Source: Clostridiales bacterium
GTDB taxonomy: Bacteria; Bacillota; Clostridia; Peptostreptococcales; Anaerovoracaceae
DNA length: 7,000 bases
Assembly (NCBI GenBank): GCA_009778945.1
Contig: WRFF01000092.1
Location: 1 to 7,000, forward strand
Direction of reading: 5' to 3'
Shown: piece by piece, positions 5,454 through 7,000 of the stretch
Layout: each line of letters begins with the position of its first letter
How positions within the stretch are numbered: position 1 is the stretch's first letter
Notes under the pieces: generated by a model
Databases searched by the model: none
What the model was told of the DNA's origin: nothing
The model's input: only the letters and a program-made list of their open reading frames with translations
Made by a program: the position numbers and the translations under genes

Positions 5454-5603
5454 ATACTGGTCGTGGAAGACGACACAAACACCCGGAAGCTTATGTGCGC
5501 GGCGCTGAAGCAGAACGGCTTTGAGCCGTATCCGGCGGAGGACGGCGGGAAAGTACTGTTCAGAAAGGCAGCGTCTTTACGGTTTTATTGCCTGCGTGAA
5601 TAA
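5446..5603 (+). pseudogene. Response regulator, frameshifted and truncated after the first ~37 residues
   Basis: An ATG at 5446 with AGGGAG 9 nt upstream opens MFK, but then reads out of frame. Shifting by one base gives ILVVEDDTNTRKLMCAAL, followed by KQNGFEPYPAEDG, an unmistakable receiver-domain start with the acidic pocket EDD and the helix 1/strand 2 region. The expected MFKILVVEDD would need one more A in the AAA run at 5452-5454, so a one-base deletion (or a read error) breaks the gene at codon 3-4. After AEDGGK the similarity stops: the phosphoacceptor Asp (normally near residue 53), the rest of the receiver and the DNA-binding domain of this roughly 230-aa family are absent. The shifted frame runs on to TAA 5601-5603 through unrelated sequence, which in another frame is the tail of a histidine kinase. 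It cannot work as a phosphorelay regulator. Confidence 0.8.
5549..5599 (+). pseudogene. Histidine kinase, last ~16 residues only
   Basis: In the frame starting GAA 5549 the sequence reads ES, then TVQKGSVFTVLLPA and TGA at 5597-5599. This is the classic end of a HisKA/HATPase_c sensor kinase: the G2-box region normally reads ES..GKGS.F.V.LP. The preceding catalytic domain is missing; upstream codons belong to the response-regulator remnant. Here the second Gly of the G-K-G-S motif context is replaced by Gln. The simplest reading is a single deletion joining the start of a response-regulator gene to the end of the kinase gene that followed it. The joint is near 5545-5551. Confidence 0.65.
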
Positions 5604-5622
5604 TTTTTCAGGCGGAAAAATT
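5602..5622. repeat. 8-bp perfect inverted repeat
   Basis: AATTTTTC (5602-5609) and GAAAAATT (5615-5622) around AGGCG. It lies just after the kinase tail and might have been the transcription end of the lost two-component operon, although the T run is in the stem itself. Confidence 0.35.
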
Positions 5623-5660
5623 CTGCGGCAGCAATTAAGAGGAAAATGAAACGTAATAAA

Positions 5661-5674
5661 GAGGTGTTCGAATA
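5661..5674 (+). promoter_or_regulatory. SD with an ATA in the start-codon position of the DUF2127 gene
   Basis: GAGGTG at 5661-5666 is followed 5 nt later by ATA (5672-5674), then AAT AAA AAA CTG CTC. An ATG here would give MNKKLLDISF, a natural N-terminus for the family and ideal SD spacing. No ATG, GTG or TTG occurs in this frame between the stop at 5657 and TTG 5726. Confidence 0.5.
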
Positions 5675-6187
5675 AATAAAAAACTGCTCGACATAAGTTT
5701 CAATACGGGACTGATTATAAAAGGCTTGATTGCGCTTGGTGAGATCGTCATCGGGATCGCGTTGTTTTTCCTGCCGCCGGAGCGGATGAACGCCCTGATT
5801 TCCTGGATTTCCGCCGGAGAATTGAATGAAGATCCCACGGACTGGCTGATGAATCAGCTCGTGCTATTCGGACAATCCTTTTCTGTCGGTACGCAGTATT
5901 TTGCGATTATTTATTTTCTGTCGCACGGGATCGTCAATCTGGTAGTGGTTTTGCTTTTGTGGAAAAAACTGTACGGGGCCTACCCGGTATCTATCGTTGC
6001 GCTGTGCGGCTTCATTGTTTATCAGGTCATAGAGTTCTTTGCCGGCCAATCGGTTCTGATGTTGTTGCTGACCGCGCTTGATGTGATTATTATCGTGTTG
6101 ACCGTTTTGGAATACAAGGATATGCAGAAGCGCGAAAACAAGCCGTCCTGGCTTAAATCCCTGCCCGATAAATTTCGTTTTCGGTAA
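5672..6187 (+). CDS. DUF2127 family integral membrane protein, start codon anomalous
   Basis: The 171 codons from 5672 match the DUF2127 pattern throughout: a KLLDISF...GLIIKGLIALGEI first helix (about 13-34), the ISAGELNEDPTDW loop, QSFSVGTQYFAIIYFLSHG with helix 2 (about 76-97), AYPVSIVALCGFIVYQ (helix 3) and LLLTALDVIIIVLTVLEY (helix 4), then a basic tail. Function is unknown; members are four-helix membrane proteins. The only conventional start, TTG 5726, has no spaced SD and would remove the conserved first 18 residues. The best SD instead points to ATA 5672. Alternatively ATG 5646 (MKRNKEVFE, stop TAA 5673-5675) would read into this frame if one A were added near 5671. Either the start was recently mutated, a base was lost, or AUA initiation is used. 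The downstream frame is intact, so decay, if real, is recent. The 3' end overlaps the cyclo-ligase gene by 35 bp. Confidence 0.8.
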   Translation: MNKKLLDISFNTGLIIKGLIALGEIVIGIALFFLPPERMNALISWISAGELNEDPTDWLMNQLVLFGQSFSVGTQYFAIIYFLSHGIVNLVVVLLLWKKLYGAYPVSIVALCGFIVYQVIEFFAGQSVLMLLLTALDVIIIVLTVLEYKDMQKRENKPSWLKSLPDKFRFR

Positions 6188-6728
6188 CGACGCAGTCGAT
6201 CTGTTTGTCATGCGTTTCGGTCGGCACCTGTTTCTGCAGGGCCGCGCTGTAACACACGGTCGCGGATGTCCCCGGAAAGACCGACATAAACCGGTCATAA
6301 TACCCGCCGCCGCGCCCGAGGCGCATGCCGTTTTTATCGGCGCACAGGCACGGAATCACCGCGAAATCGATCGCTTCAAATGGGACGATTTCGCAGTTCT
6401 CACATGGCTCGGGCAAACCGAACAAGCCGGTCGCCTGTAAATCGTCAACACTTTCGATGCGATGGGCCGCCATCCGCCCATCCGCCTCGCAGCGCGGAAC
6501 GCATACGGCTTTTCCCGCGGCGAGCGCGTCTTCCAGCAGAGGCCGCGTATCCACTTCCCAACCGACGCCGACGAAACAATAGATGGTCTGCGCTTTCTTG
6601 TATTCCGGCAGCGCCAGCACCCTTTGGATGATGGCGTCGCTCGCTTGCCTGCGCGCTTCTTCCGGCATCGCCGTCAATAATTTAATGATGTCCGCACGGA
6701 GTTCCGCCTTTTTTACAATAATATTCAT
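6153..6728 (-). CDS. 5-formyltetrahydrofolate cyclo-ligase (methenyl-THF synthetase)
   Basis: This cytoplasmic enzyme converts 5-formyl-THF to 5,10-methenyl-THF with ATP, the only route by which folinate re-enters the one-carbon pool. The 191-aa product has a basic N-terminal helix (VKKAELRADIIKLL), the IYCFVGVGWEVDTRPLL strand-helix unit, KAVCVPRCE, the substrate segment GLFGLPEP, and the signature NGMRLGRGGGYYDRF (133-147) of the nucleotide/folate site, ending in HDKQIDCVVTE; length is normal. The frame is open upstream to a GTG at 6824, but homology begins at MNIIVKKAELR, so ATG 6728 is preferred. No SD precedes it. A TGTTATACT extended -10 ends 6 nt upstream, implying a leaderless or very short-leader transcript. 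Known as fau/ygfA in E. coli and yqgN in Bacillus. The 3' end overlaps DUF2127 by 35 bp. Confidence 0.95.
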   Translation of the reverse strand: MNIIVKKAELRADIIKLLTAMPEEARRQASDAIIQRVLALPEYKKAQTIYCFVGVGWEVDTRPLLEDALAAGKAVCVPRCEADGRMAAHRIESVDDLQATGLFGLPEPCENCEIVPFEAIDFAVIPCLCADKNGMRLGRGGGYYDRFMSVFPGTSATVCYSAALQKQVPTETHDKQIDCVVTENEIYRAGI

Positions 6729-6734
6729 ATCAGC

Positions 6735-6743
6735 AGTATAACA
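6735..6743 (-). promoter_or_regulatory. Extended -10 promoter immediately upstream of the cyclo-ligase start
   Basis: Read on the minus strand, TGTTATACT gives an extended -10 whose last base is 6 nt from the ATG at 6728, so the transcript would begin at or within a few bases of the start codon. No convincing -35 is seen. Confidence 0.45.
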
Positions 6744-6794
6744 CGGGAGCGCAGGTAAATCTTGAATTCCCTCAAAATGCAGGCATGGACATGA

Positions 6795-6812
6795 CCTAAA
6801 ACGCCTAAAACG
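6795..6812. repeat. 9-bp tandem duplication
   Basis: CCTAAAACG occurs twice in direct succession (6795-6803, 6804-6812), immediately before the long tandem repeat. It may be a fragment related to the GCGTTTAA part of that repeat, but the match is too short to be sure. Confidence 0.5.
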
Positions 6813-6815
6813 CTC

Positions 6816-6858
6816 AATTGTCACTATGGGGGATGAAATCCGGCGTTTAATGACAATT
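6816..6858. repeat. Inverted repeat inside the tandem unit (first copy)
   Basis: AATTGTCA (6816-6823) pairs with TGACAATT (6851-6858). After one mismatch TA pairs with TA, and the centre has GGAT/ATCC around a GAA loop (6831-6841). In copy 3 the mismatch is repaired (GTCACTA with TAGTGAC), so the symmetry is under some form of maintenance or that copy is nearer the ancestor. Confidence 0.7.
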
Positions 6859-7000
6859 TGCCCTGTCTCGGCCGCGATAATTATGGGATTTTGTCACTAT
6901 GGGGGATGAAATCCGGCGTTTAATGACAATTTGCCCTGTCTCGGCCGCGATAATTATGGGATTTTGTCACTATGGGGGATGGAATCCGGCGTTTAGTGAC
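6818..7000. repeat. 73-bp tandem repeat, two identical copies plus a partial third
   Basis: Copies run 6818-6890, 6891-6963 and 6964-7000 (cut by the window end). The first two are identical at all 73 positions; the third differs at two of 37 visible bases. Each unit has a palindromic half (TTGTCA ... TGACAA, with GGAT-GAA-ATCC at the tip) and a non-palindromic half containing CTCGGCCGCGATAATTATGGG. There is no ORF across it. It could be an intergenic regulatory or structural repeat, or the multi-repeat end of a mobile element whose genes lie beyond base 7000. Confidence 0.9.

Noticed and set aside
6729..6824. N-terminal extension of the cyclo-ligase from GTG 6824
   Set aside because: The added 32 residues are not family-like, cross the promoter box and enter the tandem repeat.
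6818..7000. CRISPR array
   Set aside because: The sequence between the palindromic parts is identical from copy to copy, so there are no spacers.

Overview
The window looks like chromosomal DNA from a Gram-positive-type bacterium of the Bacillota, most likely class Clostridia. This is inferred from the gene repertoire (larB, a short DtxR/MntR-type regulator, uvrB, a lipoprotein with a Gly/Pro/Thr linker, DUF2127 and GtrA-like membrane proteins). It also rests on the G/C-rich third positions of the housekeeping genes, TTG use, and purine-rich Shine-Dalgarno (SD) sites. No rRNA, tRNA, CRISPR array or intact transposase gene is visible.

Layout: (1) 4-981 larB, nickel-pincer cofactor biosynthesis, with an unusual acidic low-complexity insertion. 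(2) 1034-1357 (minus) a small XRE-type regulator, divergent from 1429-2211, a secreted lipoprotein; a good extended -10 promoter for the lipoprotein lies over the regulator's 5' end and over one copy of a short direct repeat. (3) 2243-2278 a strong intrinsic terminator, followed by 2298-2457, a symmetric 160-bp palindromic element (MITE-like) ending two bases before the next gene and carrying that gene's SD. (4) 2460-2861 DtxR/MntR-family regulator and 2917-4899 uvrB, probably co-transcribed. (5) 4896-4991 (minus) a candidate 31-aa membrane peptide meeting uvrB tail to tail. (6) 4992-5650 a stretch of decayed genes: a GtrA-like C-terminal half, then a response-regulator N-terminus that runs directly into the last residues of a histidine kinase, as left by one large deletion. 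(7) 5672-6187 a DUF2127 membrane protein whose best-placed start codon is ATA instead of ATG. (8) 6153-6728 (minus) 5-formyltetrahydrofolate cyclo-ligase, overlapping DUF2127 tail to tail by 35 bp. (9) 6816-7000 a 73-bp tandem repeat, two identical copies plus part of a third running off the window, each with a nested inverted repeat.

The genes do not form one pathway. The window is a patchwork of housekeeping genes (larB, uvrB, cyclo-ligase) separated by regulatory, repetitive and decaying DNA. No complete new system is evident. The observations most worth following are the palindromic element that supplies a ribosome-binding site, the collapsed two-component system, the ATA start of DUF2127, the XRE/lipoprotein control region and the palindromic tandem repeat.
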